64,000 nt of DNA, taken from Coxiella endosymbiont of Amblyomma americanum. GTDB lineage: Bacteria > Pseudomonadota > Gammaproteobacteria > Coxiellales > Coxiellaceae. The position numbers were made by a program, and so were the translations under genes. Of this stretch, positions 10,281 through 21,100 are shown piece after piece. The stretch spans positions 592,902 to 656,901 of the forward strand of contig NZ_CP007541.1 of NCBI RefSeq assembly GCF_000815025.1, read 5' to 3'. Below the pieces are notes generated by a model that worked only from the letters and a program-made list of their open reading frames with translations, made no database searches and was not told where the DNA came from. Each line of letters begins with the position of its first letter. Within the stretch, counting starts at the first letter, position 1.

Positions 10281-11297
10281 ATGCAAATATCATATAAGAA
10301 GCTTGACATGCATTTAATAAACCAACCTCTTCTGCCAATTTATCTTATATGTTCAGATGTTCCACTTTTAGCACAAGAAGCTCGAGACAGTATTCGAAAA
10401 GCCGCTTATCAGAAAGGCTTTTTGCAAAGAGAATTGTTTTTTATTGACAGCGAATATGGTTGGACAGCATTGGATATTGCTGTTAATAATTTTGATATTT
10501 TTAGTGAAAAAACTTTCATTGAAATTCGAAATCCCCAAGCAAAATTTAGCGAAAGAGGAATTCAGTTACTATCGCAATATGTGCAGAATCCACCACCTAA
10601 CAAAAAATTATTAATTATCACTGACAAATTGACGACTGTACAAAAAAAGGCAATATGGTATAAGGAGATTTCTAAATCGGGAGTTGTAGTTTTGTTTTGG
10701 CCTTTATCCAAAAAAGAGCTACAAAAATGGATTGAACAACGTTTAAAAAAATTCAATATGGTCGCCGATATAGAAAGTATAAATCTTATTTCCGCCTTTA
10801 CCGAAGGAAATTTGTTAGCGGCTCAACAAACAATAGAAAAATTGTATTTAATTTTTCAAGAAAAACCGCTGAAATTTGCAGACGTTAGTATCGTTATTCA
10901 CGACAATGCATACTTTACAGTTTTCGATTTAGTAGAGGCTGCATTACTAGGAAATCAATTACGAGTAACACGAATTTTGTCAAACTTAAAATTTGTGGAT
11001 AAGGAATCTGCTCCTTTAGTACTATGGGCTTTAACCCGAGAATTACGAAACATTTATACATTTTTTTTTCAGCAATCTAAAAACAGTAAATATTCTACAC
11101 AATTATTTTCATCACAATGGCTACTTTATAAAAAACCTATACAAATAGCACGCTCACGCCTTAACCCGAAAGTTGTTTCTAGACTATTACAATATTCAAA
11201 ACAAGTAGATTGGGTGATAAAAGGAGTAATACCGGGAAATGCTTGGCAAGAACTAGAGGTGCTAGGTTTAGCTCTTGCGGGAAAAATGCTACGATGA
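10281..11297 (+). CDS. holA: DNA polymerase III subunit delta
   Basis: A 338-residue clamp-loader subunit that opens the beta clamp. E. coli HolA has 343 residues. The ATG directly abuts the lptE stop, with a strong ribosome binding site (ggaggt) inside the end of lptE. The N-terminal AAA+-like fold lacks a Walker A motif, as expected for delta. The C-terminus overlaps nadD by four bases. The partner delta' subunit (holB) is in this window near 39.1 kb. Confidence 0.93.
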   Translation: MQISYKKLDMHLINQPLLPIYLICSDVPLLAQEARDSIRKAAYQKGFLQRELFFIDSEYGWTALDIAVNNFDIFSEKTFIEIRNPQAKFSERGIQLLSQYVQNPPPNKKLLIITDKLTTVQKKAIWYKEISKSGVVVLFWPLSKKELQKWIEQRLKKFNMVADIESINLISAFTEGNLLAAQQTIEKLYLIFQEKPLKFADVSIVIHDNAYFTVFDLVEAALLGNQLRVTRILSNLKFVDKESAPLVLWALTRELRNIYTFFFQQSKNSKYSTQLFSSQWLLYKKPIQIARSRLNPKVVSRLLQYSKQVDWVIKGVIPGNAWQELEVLGLALAGKMLR

Positions 11298-11935
11298 GTT
11301 TTCCATTATTGGGATTATTTGGTGGAAGATTTGATCCAATTCATAACGGACACTTATCTGTTCTTAGTCAGTTAATAGAAAAGCTTCCTTTTGAAATTAT
11401 CCAATTAATTCCTTGTTATCAATCTTCTCATCAAAAAAGACTAATGGCGAATTCGCTAGATCGATTAGAAATGATTCGGTTAGCCATCGTTGATTACTCA
11501 ATGCTTACTGTTAATGACATTGAAATTGAGAGGCAAGGTGTCTCCTATACTATTTATACACTACAGTTTTTGCGGAATCTGTTACCAAATTATTCTCTTT
11601 GTTTTATTCTTTCTACCGATGCTTTTGCTAGATTTAATCTCTGGTACCGTTATGCAGAAATTTTGAATTATTGTCATTTGATTGTCACTAACCGAACAAC
11701 CTATTGTTTGTCTATGGATACATGGTTAGAAACGTTACTGCAAAATCAGACTATAGATCCTAATGATCTTAAACGATTTATCTCGGGCAAAATATTTTTT
11801 CAACAACTGTCTGCTTGCCCGATTAGTGCTACTAAGATTAGAGATTATTTAGTACAAGGTAATTATACGGCCATACAATCCATGTTGCCTAAAACAGTAG
11901 TTGAGTATATTAAGAGACATAATCTTTATCAATAA
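11294..11935 (+). CDS. nadD: Nicotinate-nucleotide adenylyltransferase
   Basis: A 213-residue nucleotidyltransferase that turns nicotinate mononucleotide into deamido-NAD. The ATG overlaps the holA stop as ATGA. The N-terminal signature reads GGRFDPIHNGHL, matching the family GGTFDPIHNGHL with Arg for Thr. The C-terminal ISATKIR matches the ISxTxIR motif that binds the ATP phosphates. Retention of NAD synthesis is common in nutritional symbionts. A longer frame reaching back to 11210 lies inside holA and is not likely to be used. Confidence 0.94.
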   Translation: MSFPLLGLFGGRFDPIHNGHLSVLSQLIEKLPFEIIQLIPCYQSSHQKRLMANSLDRLEMIRLAIVDYSMLTVNDIEIERQGVSYTIYTLQFLRNLLPNYSLCFILSTDAFARFNLWYRYAEILNYCHLIVTNRTTYCLSMDTWLETLLQNQTIDPNDLKRFISGKIFFQQLSACPISATKIRDYLVQGNYTAIQSMLPKTVVEYIKRHNLYQ

Positions 11936-12074
11936 TTATACAAAAGTGTTTATAGTTATTTTTAGATACAGTATGACTATAAAAGAGGGAGGTATTTCTT
12001 ACTTGTATAAGATATGAATCTAGCTATATAATTTAACTCTTACATTATGAAAGGAGCAAACAACTCATCTAATA

Positions 12075-12392
12075 ATGAGTAATGCACTTGTTAAAATAAT
12101 TATTAATACTATGCGAAAGCACGATGGGCTACGGATTAATAATTTCAATACCACAATCTTGTCCACCTTAGCTGATTATATAATAATCTGTAGTGCTGTG
12201 TCGGAACGTCATGCTAGTACATTAGCTAATAAGATTGTTTGGCAAATGAAACAGTGTGGAACATTATGTTTTTCAGTGGAAGGAAATGCTAAATCAGGAT
12301 GGATCCTCATCGATTTTCTTGATATTATCGTTCATATCATGCTTCCCGATGTTCGCAATTTTTATAATCTAGAGGAATTGTGGAGCATGTAA
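12075..12392 (+). CDS. rsfS: Ribosomal silencing factor RsfS
   Basis: A 105-residue RsfS/Iojap-family protein, the same length as E. coli RsfS. It binds L14 on the 50S subunit and blocks joining with 30S when nutrients are short. The conserved features LADYIIICSA near 33-42, an SGWILIDF-type core and a closing HIMLPDVRNFYNLEELW-like segment are present. It lies between nadD and mrdA as usual, but rlmH, normally just downstream, is absent. Confidence 0.93.
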   Translation: MSNALVKIIINTMRKHDGLRINNFNTTILSTLADYIIICSAVSERHASTLANKIVWQMKQCGTLCFSVEGNAKSGWILIDFLDIIVHIMLPDVRNFYNLEELWSM

Positions 12393-12495
12393 TAAAAGAA
12401 AATTTATTGTTTTCATGCTTGCTTGTAATGATAAATTAAAATCCTATAGATTTTTTTAGTTTATAAAAAAATAAATGCGGCGGTTTGCGTCTTTT

Positions 12496-12513
12496 TTTAG
12501 AGTGCACTCTAAA
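12496..12513. promoter_or_regulatory. 18-bp perfect palindrome upstream of mrdA
   Basis: TTTAGAGTGCACTCTAAA is a perfect inverted repeat with no central gap, about 100 bp before mrdA, in the gap left by rlmH. It has the shape of a binding site for a dimeric regulator, but it is preceded by a T-run and could also be chance in AT-rich DNA. No regulator is identified. Confidence 0.35.
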
Positions 12514-12612
12514 TAGCATTTTTATTGCCTATACAATCAAATACAGGAAAAGAGTCTTTTATCATCAAAAAGTGAAGCAACGTAAAATACGCAAAAGGCC
12601 GCTGTATTGCAT

Positions 12613-14448
12613 ATGCCTCCTAATAATACCAGACTCGAAGCACAATTGTTTAAAAATCGTAGTTTTAGTGTATTTCTTTTGATAATTCTTTTTATCTTTG
12701 TCCTAATAGGACAATTAAGTTTTTTACAAATAAAAAATCACCATTTTTATTCTACATTAGCTAAACGTAATTTATTAAGTATCATTCCTGTACATCCCGA
12801 TCGGGGTTTAATTTTTGATCGATATGGCATTCCTTTGGCAAGTAATATTCCAATTTATACATTGATGATTATACCTAGTAATTATAAAAACTTTAATGAA
12901 ACGGTAAAACAATTATCGAAAATTATCTCCATTCCTAGAGAAATAAAAAAAGTTCACTCTAAATTGTATCGATATCATCCTTACCCATCAATCCCCATAA
13001 AATATAAATTAACTGACGAAGAGATCGCGCATTTTTATGTTAATAGCTATCGTTTTCCTAATGTACGTCTTGCAGCACATATGGTGCGTTGTTATCCATT
13101 TTCTGATACTGTTAGCAATGTTTTAGGTTACGTAGGACAAATCAGTCCTAGTGAATTACAGAAAGTCGACTCAAGTAATTATACATCTAATGACATAACC
13201 GGAAAAGCGGGTATTGAAAAATACTATGAAAAACAATTACATGGAAAAATTGGTTTTAAAACAGTTGAAATCAATGCAAACAATCGGATTGTGCGTGTTT
13301 TGAAAACGACTCTTCCAATGTCCGGAAATAATATTTATTTAACGATTGATAGCGCATTACAAACCGAAGTAAAAAAGATCTTAGGAAACGAAAACGGTGC
13401 TGTTGTTATCATACAACCAGGCACAGGACAGGTTTTAGCGCTAGTCACAAATCCGAGCTTTAATACCAACCTTCTTATATTAGGCTTAAGCCAGAAACAA
13501 TATCAGAAATTTCTTTGTTCACCTAAGCATCTTTTTTATAATCGAGCTATTCAAGGAGAATTTTCTCCTGGTTCTACTATAAAACCTTTTTTAGCCCTAA
13601 TAGGTCTAGATAAGGAAATTATCACTTCACGCTACCAAATTTATGATCCTGGCTGGTTTAAATTACCGAACACCCATCATATTTATCATGATTGGAAATC
13701 AAAAGGTCACGGATGGATTAATGTAAAAAAAGCTATCATAGTTTCATGTGACGTTTATTTTTACAATCTAGCAGTAATGCTAGGTATTTACCGAATAGAT
13801 GATATATTACATCGTTTTGGTTTTGGAAGTATAACAGGCATTGATTTACCAGAAGAAGTTTCTGGACTTTTGCCTTCCCCGAATTGGAAAATGAAAAATA
13901 GAGGTTATCCATGGTACACAGGAGATACTATAGAGACAGGTATAGGACAAGGATTTTTTCTTGTAACGCCTTTACAATTGGCCCAAGCTGTCAGTATTTT
14001 AGCCGAACGGGGTAGGGGATATCGTCCATCATTATTACTAAAAGTCGTTACACCAACAGGAAGAATACAAGTGTCACCATCGATTTTGCGATCACCAGTG
14101 ATATTAAAAAATCCCCACAATTGGGATATTATAATCCATGCTATGCAAGATGTAGTTGATAAATCTTGGGGAAGTGCCCAATTCTTTGGAAGACATCCAG
14201 GATTTTCCGTTGCAGCGAAAACTGGGACAGCTCAGATCTATAAACATCAGCGTGAAGATAAAACACGATACAATGTGCTTCCTAAACGACTACGCAATAA
14301 TCATCTTTTTGTTGCTTTTGCTCCTGTAACAGAGTGTCCAAAAATTGCTATTGCAGTAGTTGTTGAACATAGTGCTTTAGCTGATAAAATAACGGGGAAA
14401 ATCATGCAATATTATTTTGAACATGCCAAAAATATAAATCATAAATGA
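12613..14448 (+). CDS. mrdA: Penicillin-binding protein 2 (elongasome transpeptidase)
   Basis: A class B PBP of 611 residues from ATG 12613 (a TTG two codons earlier is also possible). There is one N-terminal membrane anchor (about residues 14-38), a dimerisation region, then the transpeptidase domain. The motifs are SPGSTIK (STIK at 321-324, S321 nucleophile), SCD (the SxN-type triad, Asp for Asn as in many PBP2s) and KTGTAQ. It crosslinks peptidoglycan on the side wall together with RodA, whose gene overlaps by four bases. E. coli PBP2 has 633 residues. Confidence 0.95.
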   Translation: MPPNNTRLEAQLFKNRSFSVFLLIILFIFVLIGQLSFLQIKNHHFYSTLAKRNLLSIIPVHPDRGLIFDRYGIPLASNIPIYTLMIIPSNYKNFNETVKQLSKIISIPREIKKVHSKLYRYHPYPSIPIKYKLTDEEIAHFYVNSYRFPNVRLAAHMVRCYPFSDTVSNVLGYVGQISPSELQKVDSSNYTSNDITGKAGIEKYYEKQLHGKIGFKTVEINANNRIVRVLKTTLPMSGNNIYLTIDSALQTEVKKILGNENGAVVIIQPGTGQVLALVTNPSFNTNLLILGLSQKQYQKFLCSPKHLFYNRAIQGEFSPGSTIKPFLALIGLDKEIITSRYQIYDPGWFKLPNTHHIYHDWKSKGHGWINVKKAIIVSCDVYFYNLAVMLGIYRIDDILHRFGFGSITGIDLPEEVSGLLPSPNWKMKNRGYPWYTGDTIETGIGQGFFLVTPLQLAQAVSILAERGRGYRPSLLLKVVTPTGRIQVSPSILRSPVILKNPHNWDIIIHAMQDVVDKSWGSAQFFGRHPGFSVAAKTGTAQIYKHQREDKTRYNVLPKRLRNNHLFVAFAPVTECPKIAIAVVVEHSALADKITGKIMQYYFEHAKNINHK

Positions 14449-15602
14449 GGAAATGTTTTTTCATATCTAGTCAATTAAGTAATGAAATGTGGATTAAACA
14501 ACGTGCTCCAGTCCCACTGAATTGGTGGCTATTACGCGTTGATCTTTTACTAACAGTTTTGATTTCTATTCTCGTCTTGTTTGGTCTTTTTATTTTGTTT
14601 AGTGCTAGCAATCAAAATATAAACGTTGTAACCAAGCAATTGTTTTGGTTGCTGATCGGTTTTTTAGTAATGTTTATCCTTGCTAACATTCCCCCACAAT
14701 TTTATTATCAATGGACGCCTTTGATATTTGTCTTTGGGTTATTTTTATTAGTTATTGTATTAGTCTTTGGAGATATCGGAAGGGGCGCGCGTCGTTGGTT
14801 TAATTTGGGATTTTTTCATTTTCAGCCCGCGGAAATTATGAAACTTGCTACACCCATGATGCTCGCTTACTACTGTAGTAATAAAAAATTTCCCCTTCGA
14901 ATAAAATCTTTATTTTGTTCTTTGATACTTTTAACACTACCTGCAGTGTTAACTGCGAAACAACCTGATTTAGGAACAGCTATGGTTATGGAGATTTCAG
15001 GATTATGTGTACTGTTATTGGCAGGAATAAGTTGGCAATTAATTTTTACTTTACTTTTTTTAATTATTGGATTGAGCATACCTCTTTGGCATTTTATGCA
15101 TACTTACCAAAAGGATAGAGTATTAATTTTTTTAAATCCAGAGAGAGATCCTTTAGGAAAAGGTTATCATATTATTCAGTCAAAAATTGCTTTTGGTTCT
15201 GGTGGTTTATTTGGAAAAGGATGGTTACATGGAACGCAGTCACACCTTCAATTCTTGCCTGTCCATGTGACTGATTTTATTTTTGCGGTAATCGGAGAGG
15301 AATTTGGTTTTCTTGGTTGTCTTGTTTTAATTGGCCTCTTTTTAATTGTTTTTGCTAGATGTTTTTTGTATATGAGTAATAAAGCGCAAAATACTTATGA
15401 TCGCTTGTTAAGCGGAAGCTTAAGTTTAACGTTTATTTTGTCAGCATTGGTTAATATAGGAATGGTCATTGGTATTTTACCTGTTGTTGGTGTGCCTTTG
15501 CCGCTTATAAGCTACGGAGGTAGTTCTATTATTACAACTATGGCTGAATTTGGCATTATCATGTCGATATACACACATAAAAAATTGTGGTCTATTATCT
15601 AA
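14445..15602 (+). CDS. mrdB: RodA, SEDS peptidoglycan glycosyltransferase
   Basis: A 385-residue polytopic membrane protein with about ten transmembrane segments. It carries the SEDS signatures FQPAEIMKL and KQPDLGTA (with the likely catalytic Asp) and a closing PLPLISYGGSS-type loop. RodA polymerises lipid II into glycan strands in the elongasome with PBP2. It overlaps mrdA as ATGA; a second in-frame ATG (MWIKQR) 14 codons on could also be the start. Retention of mrdA-rodA suggests that the cell keeps a rod or at least side-wall growth. Confidence 0.95.
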   Translation: MRKCFFISSQLSNEMWIKQRAPVPLNWWLLRVDLLLTVLISILVLFGLFILFSASNQNINVVTKQLFWLLIGFLVMFILANIPPQFYYQWTPLIFVFGLFLLVIVLVFGDIGRGARRWFNLGFFHFQPAEIMKLATPMMLAYYCSNKKFPLRIKSLFCSLILLTLPAVLTAKQPDLGTAMVMEISGLCVLLLAGISWQLIFTLLFLIIGLSIPLWHFMHTYQKDRVLIFLNPERDPLGKGYHIIQSKIAFGSGGLFGKGWLHGTQSHLQFLPVHVTDFIFAVIGEEFGFLGCLVLIGLFLIVFARCFLYMSNKAQNTYDRLLSGSLSLTFILSALVNIGMVIGILPVVGVPLPLISYGGSSIITTMAEFGIIMSIYTHKKLWSII

Positions 15603-15625
15603 AGATATAATGGAACTATAATATT

Positions 15626-16633
15626 ATGTTATCCTTAAACAGGTATCGGAAAATATTATTATTCACTTTGATTTTTTTTAGTACAACAGCCTCCTCTATG
15701 GAGGCGGCTGGGGTGCCATCGTTACCACAAAAAGCTTATTCTTTCGTTCATTATATGGTAAAACACTGTCGATTTAAACAAAAAATACTTATTAATATTC
15801 TTGCCCATGCTAAGTGTAATCAGGAAATCATTTATAAAATCACGCATCCGTACGAAGAGAAACCTTGGAAAATTTATCGAGATTATTTTATTACAGACAT
15901 TCGCGTACAAAAAGGAATTCATTACTGGAAAACTCATCAACAAGCTTTAAAATATGCATACCGTATATACGGTGTTCCTTCTGAAATTATCGTAGCTATC
16001 ATTGGGATTGAAACTAACTACGGCCAATGCATAGGGAATTACTCCGCTTTAGATGTTCTTACTACGTTAGCTTTTTATCATCAATTTCGTACTAAGTTTT
16101 TTTTATCTGAGCTTGTTCAACTTTTTTTACTTGCTAAAGAACAAGATTTACCAATTTACTTAATTAGAAGTTCTTATGCAGGAGCTATTGGTATTTCTCA
16201 ATTTATGCCTAGCACTTATCGACATTATGCTACAAAATACCCAAGGAACCACTATCTCAATCTTATGAGACATAACAACGATGCTATTGTCAGTGTCGCC
16301 AACTTTTTACACATCCATGGATGGAAAAAAAATCAACCTGTTGCTTACATTGTCAATCACCCACACATTTTAATAGCGGATAAAAAAGCATTGCTTTCTA
16401 TTAAAAAAAAGCAACTTAAAGCTTATTTTTATTTAAGAAATACAGACATCTCTTCGATCATTGAGATAAAGTCATCGATTCCATGTCAAATAAAAAGTAA
16501 TCATAAATATTTTTGGTTTCTTTTTCCAAATTTTTACGTGATTATGCGGTATAATCCGCACGTGATGTACGCTATGGCTGTTTATCAATTAAGCCAAGCG
16601 ATTCGTGAACAATACAATAAGCTAACGAACTAA
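15626..16633 (+). CDS. mltB: Membrane-bound lytic murein transglycosylase B
   Basis: A 335-residue GH103 lytic transglycosylase. A signal peptide covers about residues 1-27, with no lipobox cysteine, so the protein is probably periplasmic rather than a lipoprotein as in E. coli. IIGIETNYG contains the catalytic E129, and AIGISQFMPS is the second family signature. It cleaves glycan strands to form 1,6-anhydro ends. It follows rodA by 23 bp as part of the rsfS-mrdA-rodA-mltB run. Confidence 0.93.
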   Translation: MLSLNRYRKILLFTLIFFSTTASSMEAAGVPSLPQKAYSFVHYMVKHCRFKQKILINILAHAKCNQEIIYKITHPYEEKPWKIYRDYFITDIRVQKGIHYWKTHQQALKYAYRIYGVPSEIIVAIIGIETNYGQCIGNYSALDVLTTLAFYHQFRTKFFLSELVQLFLLAKEQDLPIYLIRSSYAGAIGISQFMPSTYRHYATKYPRNHYLNLMRHNNDAIVSVANFLHIHGWKKNQPVAYIVNHPHILIADKKALLSIKKKQLKAYFYLRNTDISSIIEIKSSIPCQIKSNHKYFWFLFPNFYVIMRYNPHVMYAMAVYQLSQAIREQYNKLTN

Positions 16634-16719
16634 AAAAGATAGGCTGTTTTGTAGAAAGTCAAAAAGCTCTGATTATACTCTTTCTTTTACAAATTTGAAT
16701 TGTGTTTGGAGAGAATTGT

Positions 16720-17775
16720 TCACATTTTCCTTTCGGGGGGTTTTCTATTCCACCCAATAGCCGATAAACGTTTTGTAAGTGAAGGGTGTGTAGAAAAGAG
16801 CTCATTTAATGAGCTTCTTATTTCAATACCTGCTTTTATAGGATCGTAGATATAAGCCGCTTGACGAACGCTTTCATGAGGGGTGTGTTTATATGTGAAA
16901 GAGTATTCCTCCTTGTTTTGCATATGGTCGTCTTGAATCTTTAATAACGCTCTAGCCAAAGGTTCATTATCACGTATCAATCTCACAGAACCCGCATCAG
17001 CCATATACTCTCGAGTCCGGCTAAGGTATAACATTAATAGTATTGTAATCAAAGGCAAGCAATAACGTAATACTAGTATAAAAAAGAATAATTGATTGCG
17101 AGTTTCGTTGTCTCGCGAGCGCTCTCTAAAAAGAGTGCTGAAGAAAAGAATATCAACTAGCATTAAAAGAGAATTAACAAGCACAGAAGCGATTAGGGTT
17201 AATCGTATGTCTGCATGACGAATATGACTAACTTCGTGCGCTATAACAGCTTCTAATTCGCTACGATCCAGTTTTATTAAAAGCCCACTAGTTATAGCAA
17301 TCATCGAAGATTTTTCATCAAAACCACTGGCAAACGCATTCATATAGCGAGCGTCTATTATATAAATTCTTGGTCTAAATTGAAGCACTGCAGCAACTTT
17401 TAATTCTTCTACGATATTGTAGAGCATTTTTTCTCGAAAAGTTATAGCGGTTTCCGAAGTAATTTCTCTATAATGAGTTCCAAGGAGCGCTAGTTTGTGA
17501 TTAAAAGTAAATGTTATAAATAGAGAAAATAATGCAAATAATCCTGTAACAAAAGTAGCAATTGGGAATATCTTTAAACTGATCAATGCTACGAAAAGCT
17601 GCCAGACTGTAGCTATAGGGAAATGGTTTGCATAAATGTACAAATCTATAAGAAGCCCTACTAGCAAATAGATCAACACGAAGGTAAAAATAACCAACAA
17701 AGTTTTTTGCTGATTTCTTTTTATAGAAGCCCGCCAATCGATTGTAGTTGATTTAAAATCTTCAATACAATTCAT
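16720..17775 (-). CDS. htpX: M48-family membrane metalloprotease (HtpX-like)
   Basis: A 351-residue membrane protein with two N-terminal and two further hydrophobic segments. The zinc motif is H180-E181-V-S-H184, and the third ligand is the Glu in SRTREYMADA. HtpX-type proteases cut misfolded inner-membrane proteins from the cytosolic side. The protein is longer than E. coli HtpX (293), mainly by an N-terminal extension of about 50 residues and a longer C-terminus. It lies 23 bp downstream of lemA, a pairing seen in other bacteria, so the two probably form an operon. Confidence 0.88.
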   Translation of the reverse strand: MNCIEDFKSTTIDWRASIKRNQQKTLLVIFTFVLIYLLVGLLIDLYIYANHFPIATVWQLFVALISLKIFPIATFVTGLFALFSLFITFTFNHKLALLGTHYREITSETAITFREKMLYNIVEELKVAAVLQFRPRIYIIDARYMNAFASGFDEKSSMIAITSGLLIKLDRSELEAVIAHEVSHIRHADIRLTLIASVLVNSLLMLVDILFFSTLFRERSRDNETRNQLFFFILVLRYCLPLITILLMLYLSRTREYMADAGSVRLIRDNEPLARALLKIQDDHMQNKEEYSFTYKHTPHESVRQAAYIYDPIKAGIEIRSSLNELFSTHPSLTKRLSAIGWNRKPPERKM

Positions 17776-17798
17776 AGTTTTATAAAATTATCAAAGAT

Positions 17799-18377
17799 CT
17801 ATAATGTTATCGTGTAGTTCTCTTGATTCTGAATTTTATCGGAAGATAATTCCCAATAAGGAAAATGAATATCTAACTTTTTAGGAAAAGCTCGGACAAC
17901 AATTGAAGGAAAAACCATGTTTTTTTTAGCATTGTAACGTTCTACACTATCATTATAAGCTTGTTTTGCATAGGCTAATTTATTTTCTGTATTAACTATC
18001 GCTTCTTGTAATTGCATTGCATTTTGATTTGCCTTTAGATTAGGATATTGTTCAAATACAACACGCAGTCCACTAAAAATCATAGATATTTTATTCTCTG
18101 CCTTCATACGAGCGCTATTATCTCCTTCTTGTTTCGCTGTTTGCGCTTGATTACGTAGCGCTACTACATCTTTCAAAGTGGATCTTTCATAATCCATATA
18201 TTTTTTCACAACATCAATCAAAGATTCAAATACTTTGAACCGTCGATCTAATTGGATATCAATTTGTTTATTGTTGTTGCGGATAGACTCTATTAGAACA
18301 ATCAGACTATTGTAAGCCGCTATAGCATAGACACCCAGTAACACTAGCAAAATAAGGATAACAATAAAGAACTTCAT
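17799..18377 (-). CDS. lemA: LemA family protein
   Basis: A 192-residue protein with one N-terminal membrane segment (about 3-24) followed by long helices rich in Gln, Asn and Lys, with the LemA-type stretch YPNLKANQNAMQLQEAI near 108-124. Its molecular role is unknown. It sits directly upstream of the M48 protease gene. From memory, the C. burnetii LemA homologue has been reported as a candidate Dot/Icm effector; the sequence here gives no evidence for or against secretion. Confidence 0.9.
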   Translation of the reverse strand: MKFFIVILILLVLLGVYAIAAYNSLIVLIESIRNNNKQIDIQLDRRFKVFESLIDVVKKYMDYERSTLKDVVALRNQAQTAKQEGDNSARMKAENKISMIFSGLRVVFEQYPNLKANQNAMQLQEAIVNTENKLAYAKQAYNDSVERYNAKKNMVFPSIVVRAFPKKLDIHFPYWELSSDKIQNQENYTITL

Positions 18378-20702
<2,325 letters not shown>

Positions 20703-21100
20703 TTGCAACAATACGAAATTAAAAGTGAAAAAGTGACGGATAATATTAAACAGAAGAAAGGTGCAATTAATTACCTAATTTTATGATCATGAAAACGTTT
20801 TTTATAAAAATTATGATAATCTCTGTTTTCTATGATTCTTTATCATAGAAAAATAAACGTTGTAAATCGACACACACTCTCATCCTCATCAAAATTAATA
20901 ATATAGAGGAAACAACAAAGAAACCGATTACGATTTCCCTTGTCTTATCTTTTTTGTGATTGCACGAGTTAATAAAACTGTAGAAGAGTTAAGGACGTTA
21001 TAAACAGTATAATAATACAAAATACAAGTTAACCATATTTATCTTTCATTATTTTAGGGTTCTTTTCCCTTTCTGTGCTTTTTAGGTTGCACTTTATACT
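20703..21100. other. 398-bp convergent intergenic region
   Basis: It separates the ends of ligA (+) and the peptide transporter (-). The only structure seen is the hairpin at 20826-20852. No coding remnant was recognised. Confidence 0.5.
20826..20852. terminator. 11-bp perfect inverted repeat between convergent genes
   Basis: TTTTCTATGAT, a 5-nt loop TCTTT, then ATCATAGAAAA form a perfect 11-bp stem. The convergent position suggests transcription termination, but the T-run is in the 5' arm and the A-run in the 3' arm, the reverse of a classic intrinsic terminator. It may instead only stabilise 3' ends. Confidence 0.4.

Noticed and set aside
11949..11983. Hairpin TTTATAGT...ACTATAAA after nadD
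   Set aside because: It has an 8-bp AT-only stem with a 19-nt loop and no T-run after it; too weak to call a terminator.
12485..12682. 65-codon frame before mrdA
   Set aside because: It overlaps mrdA in another frame, crosses the palindrome and does not resemble the missing RlmH.
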